Under the pieces are notes generated by a model, which ran no database searches, had not been told where the DNA came from, and saw only the letters and a list, made by a program, of their open reading frames with translations. A DNA stretch of 5,072 nt from assembly GCA_003646935.1 (NCBI GenBank), contig QMLW01000194.1, positions 1-5,072 on the forward strand. The letters are read 5' to 3'. The position numbers were made by a program, and so were the translations under genes. Positions 1-4,515 of the stretch are shown here, one piece after another. Within the stretch, counting starts at the first letter, position 1. Each line of letters starts with the position of its first letter. This stretch comes from Deltaproteobacteria bacterium. GTDB lineage: Bacteria > Desulfobacterota > DSM-4660 > Desulfatiglandales > B25-G16.

Positions 1-591
1 CTCAAAGGCCTCAGATACCTTTTTATCGGTCTGAACCTTTCTGGCAAGGTGGGGAAGGATGTCGGCAACCGTGAACACGGGATCGGCATCATCCTCGCCC
101 ACCACGATGTCGAGAGGGCTTCCGTCGGAGCGGATCACCCTGCCGTGGATTGCCAGTGGCCTGGTGAGCCATTGGAATTTCTTGATGCCGCCGTAGTAGT
201 GGGTTTTCATAAAGGCCAGATCGATATCCTCGTAGAGTGGATTCTGCTTGAGGTCGAGGCGGGGGGAATCGAGGTGGCTCACAATCAGGTTGAGGCCCTC
301 TTCAAGAGGCTGTTTTCCGGAGAGGCACAGGGCGATGGATTTTCCCAGAAATGGCTTCACCATCCTCACAGGCGGTGTAGGGCCTGGATGTGGGGAAAAT
401 CCGCTCTTCTCGGCGATCTCGCTGATGCGGATAACCGCCTCTCGTTCCGTCTTCGCGCTGTTTAAGAAATCCCTGTATTGCCGGTCGAATTCCCATACAC
501 CGCCTTTCTCCGTTTCATCTATCACATCCCATACGAGCCTTCGCTTTGCGGTTAATTTCTCGCTGATCCGCTCTATTTCCTGCTTTTTCAT
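1..591 (-). CDS. M18-family aminopeptidase, N-terminal 197 codons (partial)
   Basis: This frame stays open from ATG at 591 to the window edge, so the C-terminal part is missing. The product resembles the M18 (aminopeptidase I) zinc exopeptidases, cytosolic enzymes that remove N-terminal residues from peptides. The hallmark block is at residues 104-150: VSHLDSPRLDLKQNPLYED with the expected first zinc ligand His106 and Asp108, followed by HYYGGIKKFQWL (131-142) and LAIHG. The remaining metal ligands of the family lie in the part not seen. I chose ATG 591 because GGAG (601-598) lies 6 bases upstream; an in-frame ATG at 603 has no ribosome-binding site. The gene lies 144 bases downstream of pyrD on the same strand and could be cotranscribed with it. 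No convincing promoter of its own is visible. The family call is strong; the exact substrate is unknown. Confidence 0.9.
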   Translation of the reverse strand, partial: MKKQEIERISEKLTAKRRLVWDVIDETEKGGVWEFDRQYRDFLNSAKTEREAVIRISEIAEKSGFSPHPGPTPPVRMVKPFLGKSIALCLSGKQPLEEGLNLIVSHLDSPRLDLKQNPLYEDIDLAFMKTHYYGGIKKFQWLTRPLAIHGRVIRSDGSPLDIVVGEDDADPVFTVADILPHLARKVQTDKKVSEAFE

Positions 592-735
592 GATGATCTC
601 CATTCAGAAACGTCCGTGAAGAGTTGTCAGTAGCCTAATGTTTTAGTGGTAGGCTAAGGCCTCCTGCTGTAGGTGATTTTTCAGCTTGTTTCAAAAGTCA
701 GCATGCAGCGGACCACTGGCAACGGACTAGGTACA
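592..735. other. pyrD to aminopeptidase intergenic region with one inverted repeat
   Basis: These 144 bases separate the pyrD stop from the aminopeptidase start. The only clear structure is TAGCCTA (631-637) and TAGGCTA (650-656), perfect 7-base arms around a 12-base loop. Neither strand has a T-run after it, so it is not a standard intrinsic terminator. On the minus strand a TTGAAA box with a TACAGC box 17 bases on is too weak to call a promoter. An AGGAGG on the minus strand is not followed by a start codon. Confidence 0.4.
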
Positions 736-1659
736 TTATTCTTTTATCAAACTGCCTATCAGGTGGTTGATATCGCTGAGATTCTCCCTTTCGCAAAAAT
801 TCCTTAGCCCATGTACGATCTCGAGCGCCGCTCTTGGATTGATGAAGTTCGCGGTCCCCACCTGGATGGCCCGCGCCCCCACCAGGAGGAACTCGATGGC
901 ATCCTGGTGGTTCATAATGCCTCCCAGTCCGATAACGGGGATCTTCACGGCTTCAACGGCCCTGTAGGTGAGATACAGGGCCATGGGCTTGATGGCAGGG
1001 CCGGAGAGGCCGCCTACAACGTTTGTCAGCACGGGACGTCTTGAGGCTATATCCACTGACATCCCCAAAAAGGTATTGGTCACGGACAGCGCCCCTGCTC
1101 CGGCTGATTCTACTGCCTTGGCAATGACCGCGATATCGGCAACGTTGGGCGTAAGCTTTACGATGACCGGTTTGGTGGTGCGCTTCACAACCCCATCGGT
1201 TACCTTTGACGCGGTCTCCGGATCCGTGCCGAAGACCATCCCGCCCTTTTCCACATTCGGGCAGGATATGTTCACTTCTATGGCGGAAATCCCGTCAACC
1301 CCTTCAATCCTCCCGGCGAGCTCGCTATATTCCCCTACGCTGTTCCCATAGATATTGACGATAACAGGTGCCGCGGTATCTGCCAGCAATGGGAGCTTTT
1401 CCTTTATAAAGGCATTGATTCCGATGTTCGCGAGCCCAATGGAGTTGAGCAGGCCGCATGGTGTCTCTACAGTCCTCGGGGGAGGGTTCCCTGGCATAGG
1501 CTGCAGGGATAGGCCTTTTACCACTATGGCGCCCAAGAGGGAGGGATCGTAGAAGGGGCTGAGCTCAGTGCCGTACCCAAAGGTTCCCGAGGCCGCGATT
1601 ACGGGATTCTTGATCCTCAATCCACCGATATCAACGGATAGGTCAGGGGTGATAGCCAT
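736..1659 (-). CDS. pyrD: Dihydroorotate dehydrogenase, class 1B catalytic subunit
   Basis: This cytosolic FMN enzyme oxidises dihydroorotate to orotate, the fourth step of pyrimidine synthesis; in class 1B it works with PyrK, which passes electrons to NAD+. The 307-residue length is normal for PyrDB. Visible motifs are the N-terminal NPVIAASGTFGYG (18-30), NSIGLAN (72-78), NISCPN (130-135) with catalytic base Cys133 (Cys is the class 1 residue, Ser the class 2 one), GGMVFGTDP (139-147), KLTPN (168-172), GGLSGPAIKP (216-225) and the FMN-phosphate segment GLGGI and VGTANF (244-272). ATG 1659 is chosen because GGGAGG (1672-1667) is 7 bases upstream, homology starts at MAITPDLSVDIGG, and the codon overlaps the pyrK stop as TAATG, a coupled arrangement. 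The frame is open further upstream to 1875 but only inside pyrK. Confidence 0.97.
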   Translation of the reverse strand: MAITPDLSVDIGGLRIKNPVIAASGTFGYGTELSPFYDPSLLGAIVVKGLSLQPMPGNPPPRTVETPCGLLNSIGLANIGINAFIKEKLPLLADTAAPVIVNIYGNSVGEYSELAGRIEGVDGISAIEVNISCPNVEKGGMVFGTDPETASKVTDGVVKRTTKPVIVKLTPNVADIAVIAKAVESAGAGALSVTNTFLGMSVDIASRRPVLTNVVGGLSGPAIKPMALYLTYRAVEAVKIPVIGLGGIMNHQDAIEFLLVGARAIQVGTANFINPRAALEIVHGLRNFCERENLSDINHLIGSLIKE

Positions 1660-2459
1660 TACAGGGCCTCCCAATCGATAATTTCGGCTGAAAACACGGG
1701 GCCATCCTTGCAGACGTAGTAGTATTCGGTATCTTGGTTCCGGGCGGCCCTTATGGCGCATCCAAGGCATATTCCCAGACCGCAGGCCATATAGCTTTCG
1801 AGCGACACATAGCACGTGAGGTTCAACCTGCCTGCCTTTTGCGCGATCTTTTTGAGCATGGCATGTGGCCCGCATGCATAGATGACGGGTTCCTCGGGCG
1901 CATCCCGATCTATTGCCTGTTCGAAAAGGTCGGTGACCGTACCCGTGAATCCCATTGAGCCATCCTCTGTTGCGAGCGATACCTGGAGGCCCAGACCCTT
2001 TATCAGATCGATCAGGCCAGCACCTTGGAATGTGGAGAAACCTATGAACAGTTTCGCGTTACGCCTCGCGTCCGGGGGTAAGGCCTGTGCGAGGAAGTAC
2101 ATGGGCGCAAGGCCCATACCTCCTGCAACAAGGACTGCCCCCTGCTTGGAGCCGGGAAGGCGGAACCCCTTCCCCAATGGGCCGATCACGGAGATTTGAT
2201 CATGGTTCCTTGTCAGGGAGAGAAGGGAGGTGAACCTGCCGACTGTTTGGTAGAGGATCAATATGATGTTTCCTTCCCCGATGCCATGGATGGAAAAGGG
2301 CCTCCGTATGAGGGGGTCCTGCGAGTTGCCCTGTATTCGTATCATCAAAAATTGACCTGGTTTGGCAAGCGATGCCAGGGCCTCAGAGCGGAAACCCATG
2401 AGCCAGATGTCATTTCCCATTTGTCGGTTGAATTCTATGAATACGGATTCCTCTATCAT
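1659..2459 (-). CDS. pyrK: Dihydroorotate dehydrogenase electron-transfer subunit PyrK
   Basis: PyrK carries FAD and a [2Fe-2S] cluster and links the FMN of PyrD to NAD+. The 266-residue protein shows the ferredoxin-reductase fold in order: FAD-binding RRPFSI (52-57), the GPLGKGF turn (93-99), NAD-binding GGMGLAP (113-119), CGPHAM (196-201), and the PyrK-specific cluster motif CGLGICLGC (226-234) plus Cys250, giving four cysteines spaced C-x4-C-x2-C-x15-C. No signal or membrane segment is present, as expected. The start at 2459 has an AGGAG-type ribosome-binding site 3-5 bases upstream. It is the first gene of a pyrK-pyrD unit, ends in TAATG with pyrD, and is preceded by a clear sigma-70-type promoter. 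No other pyrimidine gene is in the window. Confidence 0.96.
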   Translation of the reverse strand: MIEESVFIEFNRQMGNDIWLMGFRSEALASLAKPGQFLMIRIQGNSQDPLIRRPFSIHGIGEGNIILILYQTVGRFTSLLSLTRNHDQISVIGPLGKGFRLPGSKQGAVLVAGGMGLAPMYFLAQALPPDARRNAKLFIGFSTFQGAGLIDLIKGLGLQVSLATEDGSMGFTGTVTDLFEQAIDRDAPEEPVIYACGPHAMLKKIAQKAGRLNLTCYVSLESYMACGLGICLGCAIRAARNQDTEYYYVCKDGPVFSAEIIDWEAL

Positions 2460-2493
2460 GCTCTCCTCTGAGAGGGGGTCGAATCAGGTGCCT

Positions 2494-2522
2494 ATTATTA
2501 TTACTTTACAGGGACCTGTCAA
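2494..2522 (-). promoter_or_regulatory. Sigma-70-type promoter of pyrK-pyrD
   Basis: On the minus strand a perfect -35 TTGACA (2522-2517) is followed, after exactly 17 bases, by AATAAT (2499-2494), a 5/6 match to the -10 consensus. Transcription would start near 2487, leaving a short leader of about 28 bases before the pyrK ATG. That is too short for a typical attenuator or PyrR-type leader. Confidence 0.8.
2505..2522. promoter_or_regulatory. Operator-like palindrome in the pyrK promoter
   Basis: ACAGG (2508-2512), a GA centre, then CCTGT (2515-2519) form a perfect inverted repeat. After one mismatch the symmetry continues with TT/AA, covering 18 bases. It overlaps the -35 box and the spacer of the pyrK promoter, where a repressor would block RNA polymerase. 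No regulator is identified, so the role is inferred. Confidence 0.4.
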
Positions 2523-2595
2523 ATAAATGATTCAGGGCAAAGGGGTTAGTCGGGATAGGTACAGCGATTTTGGTCGAAACCACGGCATACTGCCC

Positions 2596-2615
2596 ATGCC
2601 GCACAGCGGCATTTT
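2596..2615 (+). terminator. Small GC-rich hairpin with TTTT on the plus strand
   Basis: ATGCCGC, a 3-base ACA loop and GCGGCAT form a perfect 7-bp stem that merges into TTTT on the plus strand. No plus-strand gene ends nearby, so as a terminator it would only stop antisense transcription. The left arm can instead pair with CGGCAT at 2583-2588, so two alternative folds exist. Confidence 0.25.
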
Positions 2616-2695
2616 CGTAGGGATACGCGGTGCCATGGTGCCCAGGTGTGACCCCCTTGGTGCCACCTGCTGTGTGAGGCGTGGACATTGCGGTA

Positions 2696-2728
2696 ATCCC
2701 ACAGGATAGTGCCGTTATCCTATGGGAT
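2696..2728 (-). terminator. Strong hairpin downstream of the SRP RNA, possible terminator
   Basis: ATCCCA (2696-2701) pairs with TGGGAT (2723-2728); after one C-A mismatch, AGGATA (2703-2708) pairs with TATCCT (2716-2721), leaving a 7-base loop. That is 12 base pairs in 13 positions. It starts about 27 bases beyond the SRP RNA 3' end, where a terminator or processing structure would be expected. Neither strand has a T-run after the stem, so it is not a textbook intrinsic terminator. Confidence 0.4.
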
Positions 2729-2755
2729 ACATAGAGGGATACGAAAGGATAAGGA

Positions 2756-3033
2756 CCCTGGTCGTGCATCCTTCTTCGAACAGCGACAGAGGCGGTCTCA
2801 CGGAAAGAACAGGTTGCTAGGCCAGATTGATTCGTGATGCAGAGTGAATTATTTACCGCTGCTTCCTCCCGGACCTGACGGGGTTCATAATCCTCTGTCA
2901 CACGAGATCCAACCCCCTCTCTCACCGGAAGAATTGACCCCTGTTTGCTGTTTCTCAGGGAGGATTTTCAACCCCGCATAAGCGGATTTCGGGTTACAGG
3001 GCACCGCTAGCTCCCCGTCTAGCACGACCAAGG
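2756..3033 (-). ncRNA. ffs: Large (Bacillus-type) signal recognition particle RNA with Alu domain
   Basis: This is the RNA of the signal recognition particle, which binds Ffh and targets nascent membrane and secreted proteins. The S-domain tip at 2879-2858 reads GTCAGGTCCGGGAGGAAGCA then GC, the universal Ffh-binding helix 8, here with a GGGA (GNRA) tetraloop. The 5' part carries the Alu-domain signature seen in Bacillus scRNA: GTGCTAGACGGGGAGCTAGC (3025-3006), then GGTGCCCTGTAACCCG with AAATCCGC and a closing CCTCCC. The 3' end, GAAGGATGCACGACC, matches the scRNA end. The 5' and 3' ends close as a 12-bp helix (3033-3022 with 2767-2756, one G-U). The length, about 278 bases, matches the large type (about 270) rather than the roughly 110-base 4.5S RNA. 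It begins about 18 bases after the HU stop codon. I see no separate promoter, so cotranscription and processing are likely. Exact ends are inferred from pairing. Confidence 0.93.
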
Positions 3034-3051
3034 AACTGTAAAGGCGTGGTT

Positions 3052-3333
3052 TTACTCGATGTTATCGACCCTCTCTTTTAAGTCTCTGCCTACCTTGAAA
3101 AATGGAAGTTTTTTCCCATCGACCTTAATAATTCTTCCTGTTTTGGGATTTCTTCCATTATAGCTGTCATATTTCTTTATCTTGAAACTGCCTAACCCTC
3201 GTACCTCTATCCTGCTGTCGTTCGTGAGAGATTTTTCCATCTCTCTAAAAAAGGTATTGACTACGTCCTCCGCCGTCTTGATGGTGAGATTTTCCGCCTT
3301 TGCCAATGCCTCTACCAATTGGGATTTATTCAT
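3052..3333 (-). CDS. HU/IHF-family DNA-binding protein
   Basis: The 93-residue protein has the full HU/IHF fold: two N-terminal helices (MNKSQLVEALAKAENLTIKT, then AEDVVNTFFREMEKSL), the turn RGLGSF (45-50), the DNA-bending beta-arm with the signature GRNPKTG (60-66) and a C-terminal PFFKVGRDLKERV. The family forms dimers that bend and compact DNA. The PFFKVG tail looks somewhat IHF-beta-like, but I cannot settle HU versus IHF from one sequence. ATG 3333 is preceded by a G-rich GAGGGGGG ribosome-binding site. It has its own good promoter, and the large SRP RNA starts about 18 bases beyond its stop. In Bacillus the HU homologue HBsu is a reported partner of the SRP Alu domain, which makes this placement noteworthy. 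Confidence 0.95.
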   Translation of the reverse strand: MNKSQLVEALAKAENLTIKTAEDVVNTFFREMEKSLTNDSRIEVRGLGSFKIKKYDSYNGRNPKTGRIIKVDGKKLPFFKVGRDLKERVDNIE

Positions 3334-3391
3334 GATGCCCCCTCGTCCAAGAAGAAAAAAGTCAAAATAATAGAGACCTTAGACGCACATT

Positions 3392-3413
3392 AGGTATTCT
3401 ATAAATAATACCT
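3392..3413. promoter_or_regulatory. Inverted repeat over the -10 box of the HU promoter
   Basis: AGGTATT (3392-3398) and AATACCT (3407-3413) are perfect 7-base arms separated by 8 bases, centred on the -10 element. A protein bound here would cover the start region, so an operator is plausible. No binding factor can be named. Confidence 0.4.
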
Positions 3414-3426
3414 GAAACCGTGTCAA
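3398..3426 (-). promoter_or_regulatory. Sigma-70-type promoter of the HU-SRP RNA unit
   Basis: On the minus strand a perfect TTGACA (3426-3421) is followed, after 17 bases, by TATAGA (3403-3398), a 4/6 match to the -10 consensus. The start point would be near 3391, about 58 bases before the HU ATG. The -35 lies within TGTCTTGACA, itself a small inverted repeat. With no obvious promoter before the SRP RNA, this one may drive both HU and SRP RNA. Confidence 0.75.
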
Positions 3427-3450
3427 GACAAAATGCCCAGTTAGATGTAT

Positions 3451-3867
3451 CTAGGGAGTGATTTTGAACTGCAGTGTTTGCAGGATTTCACCCCCTGGGC
3501 CGAGTACATCCACGTGCCAATACCCGATTTCATGGGGCTGGATTCTCTTCGAGCTATAGGTACGCCAGCTGGAGGATTTTACCGAGAGCGTCACCTTGGC
3601 CCTCTGTGCATCTCCGAAATACCAGACATGGGAGATCTGGGTGGGACTTTGGGCACCGGTAATCTTGGTGAAGCAAACGAGCTTGCCGACTGAGGCCTCA
3701 AAGCTATCACCGGCGCCGACGGGTTGTCGATTCACCACATCGCGACAGATGGAGGCCTCCGCTACTGCCAGAGGAGCGGTCTCCTGGGCCATGCTCGTGG
3801 CCGCATGTGAAAGGGGTACGATGATAAGGGCGATAACAACGAGAAGCACATAATATGTTCGTTTCAT
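3451..3867 (-). CDS. Secreted DUF2914-domain protein
   Basis: The 138-residue product starts with a signal peptide: MKR, a hydrophobic core YYVLLVVIALIIVPL and a likely cleavage after SHA (about 22) or SMA (about 27). It is therefore exported, probably to the periplasm. Residues 39-137 match the DUF2914 pattern: a duplicated-sounding beta protein with VVNRQPVG, VGKLVCFTKITG, HVWYFGD, WRTYSSKRI and the end GYWHVDVLGPGGEIL. The family has no settled biochemical function that I know of. Cys41 and Cys65 could form a disulfide. ATG 3867 has an AGGAG (3879-3875) 7 bases upstream. Its stop is only 25 bases before the -35 of the HU promoter, with no terminator seen between, so read-through into HU is possible. 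The desulforedoxin-like frame ends 153 bases upstream. No functional partner can be deduced. Confidence 0.85.
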   Translation of the reverse strand: MKRTYYVLLVVIALIIVPLSHAATSMAQETAPLAVAEASICRDVVNRQPVGAGDSFEASVGKLVCFTKITGAQSPTQISHVWYFGDAQRAKVTLSVKSSSWRTYSSKRIQPHEIGYWHVDVLGPGGEILQTLQFKITP

Positions 3868-4020
3868 GGTGTCTCTCCTTCCTTTAAAGGCTGTATCTCA
3901 CGCTTTTGCCAGATGCTCGTAGGGGCTTTTGAGGATCACTCGGTGAGCCTAATGAGCTGTTCCCGCACGCAACAGGCAGCGAGAGATATAAAAGTGCAGG
4001 TAAGGATTAACCATCGCCTG
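3868..4020. other. Intergenic region upstream of the DUF2914 gene
   Basis: These 153 bases hold the DUF2914 ribosome-binding site (3879-3875) and a small imperfect hairpin, GGCT (3924-3927) with AGCC (3946-3949) around GAG/CTC. I see no promoter with both boxes and no terminator with a T-run, so it is unclear whether DUF2914 is transcribed with the upstream small gene. Confidence 0.35.
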
Positions 4021-4188
4021 CTATGATCCATTTTTCACCAAGGGTTTTCCGCAGCAGCTAAAATCAGGGATTTCATTGCTGGAATGACAGCCGCACTGTT
4101 CAGCGGGAGTGCCGGCCTCCTTACATTCATTGATCACCTGAAGTTCAAGGCCGCAGCCCTCTCACAGGTAAATCTCGCCTTTTCTCAT
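4021..4188 (-). CDS. Desulforedoxin-like small protein with in-frame TGA (candidate selenoprotein or pseudogene)
   Basis: Read through the TGA at 4164-4162, this 55-codon frame gives MRKGEIYL-U-EGCGLELQV and, near its end, DFSCCGKPLVK. Desulforedoxin and the N-terminal domain of desulfoferrodoxin have the same layout: CxxCG beginning at residue 9, then a CCG-x-P motif; the four Cys bind iron in a rubredoxin-like site. Here codon 9, the first ligand, is TGA, giving UxxC if decoded as selenocysteine. Cys12, Cys45 and Cys46 remain, with three extra Cys (22, 32, 34) in a longer linker. The 46 codons after the TGA are intact to a TAG stop. The start is a problem: ATG 4188 has no good ribosome-binding site, while a perfect AGGAGG (4220-4215) serves ATG 4206, whose next codon is TAG in the same frame. 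This could be a selenoprotein with an unusual start, or a gene broken by two point changes. No Sec machinery is in the window. Confidence 0.6.
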
Positions 4189-4200
4189 CTCATGACAATT

Positions 4201-4220
4201 CTACATGGTATATACCTCCT
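4201..4220 (-). promoter_or_regulatory. Optimal ribosome-binding site leading to an ATG-TAG start-stop pair
   Basis: AGGAGG (4220-4215), an ideal 8-base spacer and ATG (4206-4204) are followed at once by TAG (4203-4201). The desulforedoxin-like ATG lies in the same frame 12 bases past the TAG. CATG occurs at 4207-4204 and at 4194-4191 and can pair, which would bring the ribosome-binding site to an effective 9 bases from ATG 4188. That is a speculative way to use the real start; the alternative is a nonsense mutation at codon 2. Confidence 0.5.
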
Positions 4221-4271
4221 GTTGTAATTTAAGGCACAGCGCACGGCCGTATGCCTTGCGCCTTTAGCCTG

Positions 4272-4339
4272 CCCGCCATCAGCTGCGCTTCAGGCGCTAG
4301 CAGGCGGGTCGCTCTCGCTCAGGCGAGGCTGGCGAGCCT
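4272..4339. repeat. Three tandem GC-rich hairpins
   Basis: Hairpin one: CCCGCC (4272-4277) with GGCGGG (4303-4308), enclosing GCTGCGC (4282-4288) and GCGC-T-AGC (4294-4301) around a TTCAG loop. Hairpin two: CTCGC (4314-4318), TCAG loop, GCGAG (4323-4327). Hairpin three: AGGCT (4326-4330), GGCG loop, AGCCT (4335-4339). CAGGCG recurs at 4291, 4301 and 4320. There is no T-run on the minus strand, so intrinsic termination is not supported. Confidence 0.55.
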
Positions 4340-4387
4340 GTTTAAGTATCATAGATCAATAACAAAAAGACACCGTGCATTCAAGTC

Positions 4388-4410
4388 ATAAAATCACTTC
4401 TAGATTTTAT
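4388..4410. repeat. AT-rich perfect inverted repeat, operator-like
   Basis: ATAAAATC (4388-4395) and GATTTTAT (4403-4410) are perfect 8-base arms around a 7-base ACTTCTA centre. The spacing suits a dimeric repressor. It lies about 180-200 bases upstream of the small Cys-rich gene. The partner protein is unknown. Confidence 0.45.
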
Positions 4411-4439
4411 ATGCCTTAGGCGTATTAATATAGTCTCCC

Positions 4440-4475
4440 GCCCCGTCCCGATGTCATGGGCATCCGGGTCGGGGC
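4440..4475. repeat. Long GC-rich hairpin downstream of the receiver gene
   Basis: GCCCCGTCCCGATG (4440-4453) pairs with CATCCGGGTCGGGGC (4461-4475): 13 base pairs with one T-T mismatch and one bulged C, around a 7-base loop. It begins 41 bases past the receiver gene's stop codon, where a transcript end would be expected, but no T-run follows on the minus strand. It may act as a 3' end stabiliser or be an intergenic repeat unit. Confidence 0.5.
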
Positions 4476-4515
4476 TTCGTGGCAAGTGGAGCTAGAGAAG
4501 GAAATTCCCGTACAA

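Larger units (their letters stand above)
2523..2755. other. Unassigned hairpin-rich region between SRP RNA and pyrK promoter
   Basis: I see no credible protein gene or known RNA in these 233 bases, but they are dense in inverted repeats. Going along the minus strand away from the SRP RNA: a 12-bp stem at 2696-2728, a CAGGTG/CACCTG pair (2643-2669), a 7-bp stem with a 3-base loop (2596-2612), a competing CGGCAT/ATGCCG pair (2583-2601), and TGGT-UUCG-ACCA (2571-2582), a UUCG tetraloop hairpin. GGGATAC occurs three times (2620, 2724, 2736), with GGGATAG at 2552. The region could be the trailer of the SRP transcript or a separate structured RNA. Confidence 0.4.
4207..4515. other. Hairpin-rich intergenic region between receiver gene and small Cys-rich gene
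   Basis: These 309 bases hold no credible protein gene. They contain, in order, three adjacent GC-rich hairpins (4272-4339), an AT-rich perfect inverted repeat (4388-4410), a small imperfect palindrome around GCCTTAGGC (4413-4421) and a long GC-rich hairpin (4440-4475). A minus-strand TATGAT (4353-4348) could be a -10 box for the small gene but lacks a matching -35. The GC-rich units look like the mobile-type intergenic repeats common in such genomes; that is an impression, not a match. Confidence 0.4.

Noticed and set aside
49..619. Plus-strand and alternate minus-strand open frames over the aminopeptidase
   Set aside because: They are shadows of the M18 coding frame, which has clear family motifs.
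1660..1875. N-terminal extension of PyrD by 72 codons
   Set aside because: The extension reads through the 3' end of pyrK in another frame. PyrD homology, a good ribosome-binding site and TAATG coupling all point to ATG 1659.
2570..2590. tRNA T-loop-like sequence GGTCGAAACC
   Set aside because: No acceptor stem, anticodon arm or D-arm can be built around it; it is better explained as a UUCG hairpin on the minus strand.
2534..2641. Short minus-strand frame beginning MAPRIPTKMPLCGMGSMP (35 codons)
   Set aside because: No ribosome-binding site, no recognisable motif, and the codons coincide with inverted repeats.
2620..2742. GGGATAC repeats as a CRISPR or iteron array
   Set aside because: Only three 7-base copies at irregular spacing, too few and too short for either.
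2506..2925. Minus-strand open frame of 139 codons between the HU gene and pyrK
   Set aside because: It lies across the S-domain and 3' part of the SRP RNA and continues over the pyrK promoter. The product is of low complexity without family features, so the frame is open by chance.
3445..3853. Plus-strand open frames opposite the DUF2914 gene
   Set aside because: The minus frame has a signal peptide, domain motifs and a ribosome-binding site; the plus frames have none.
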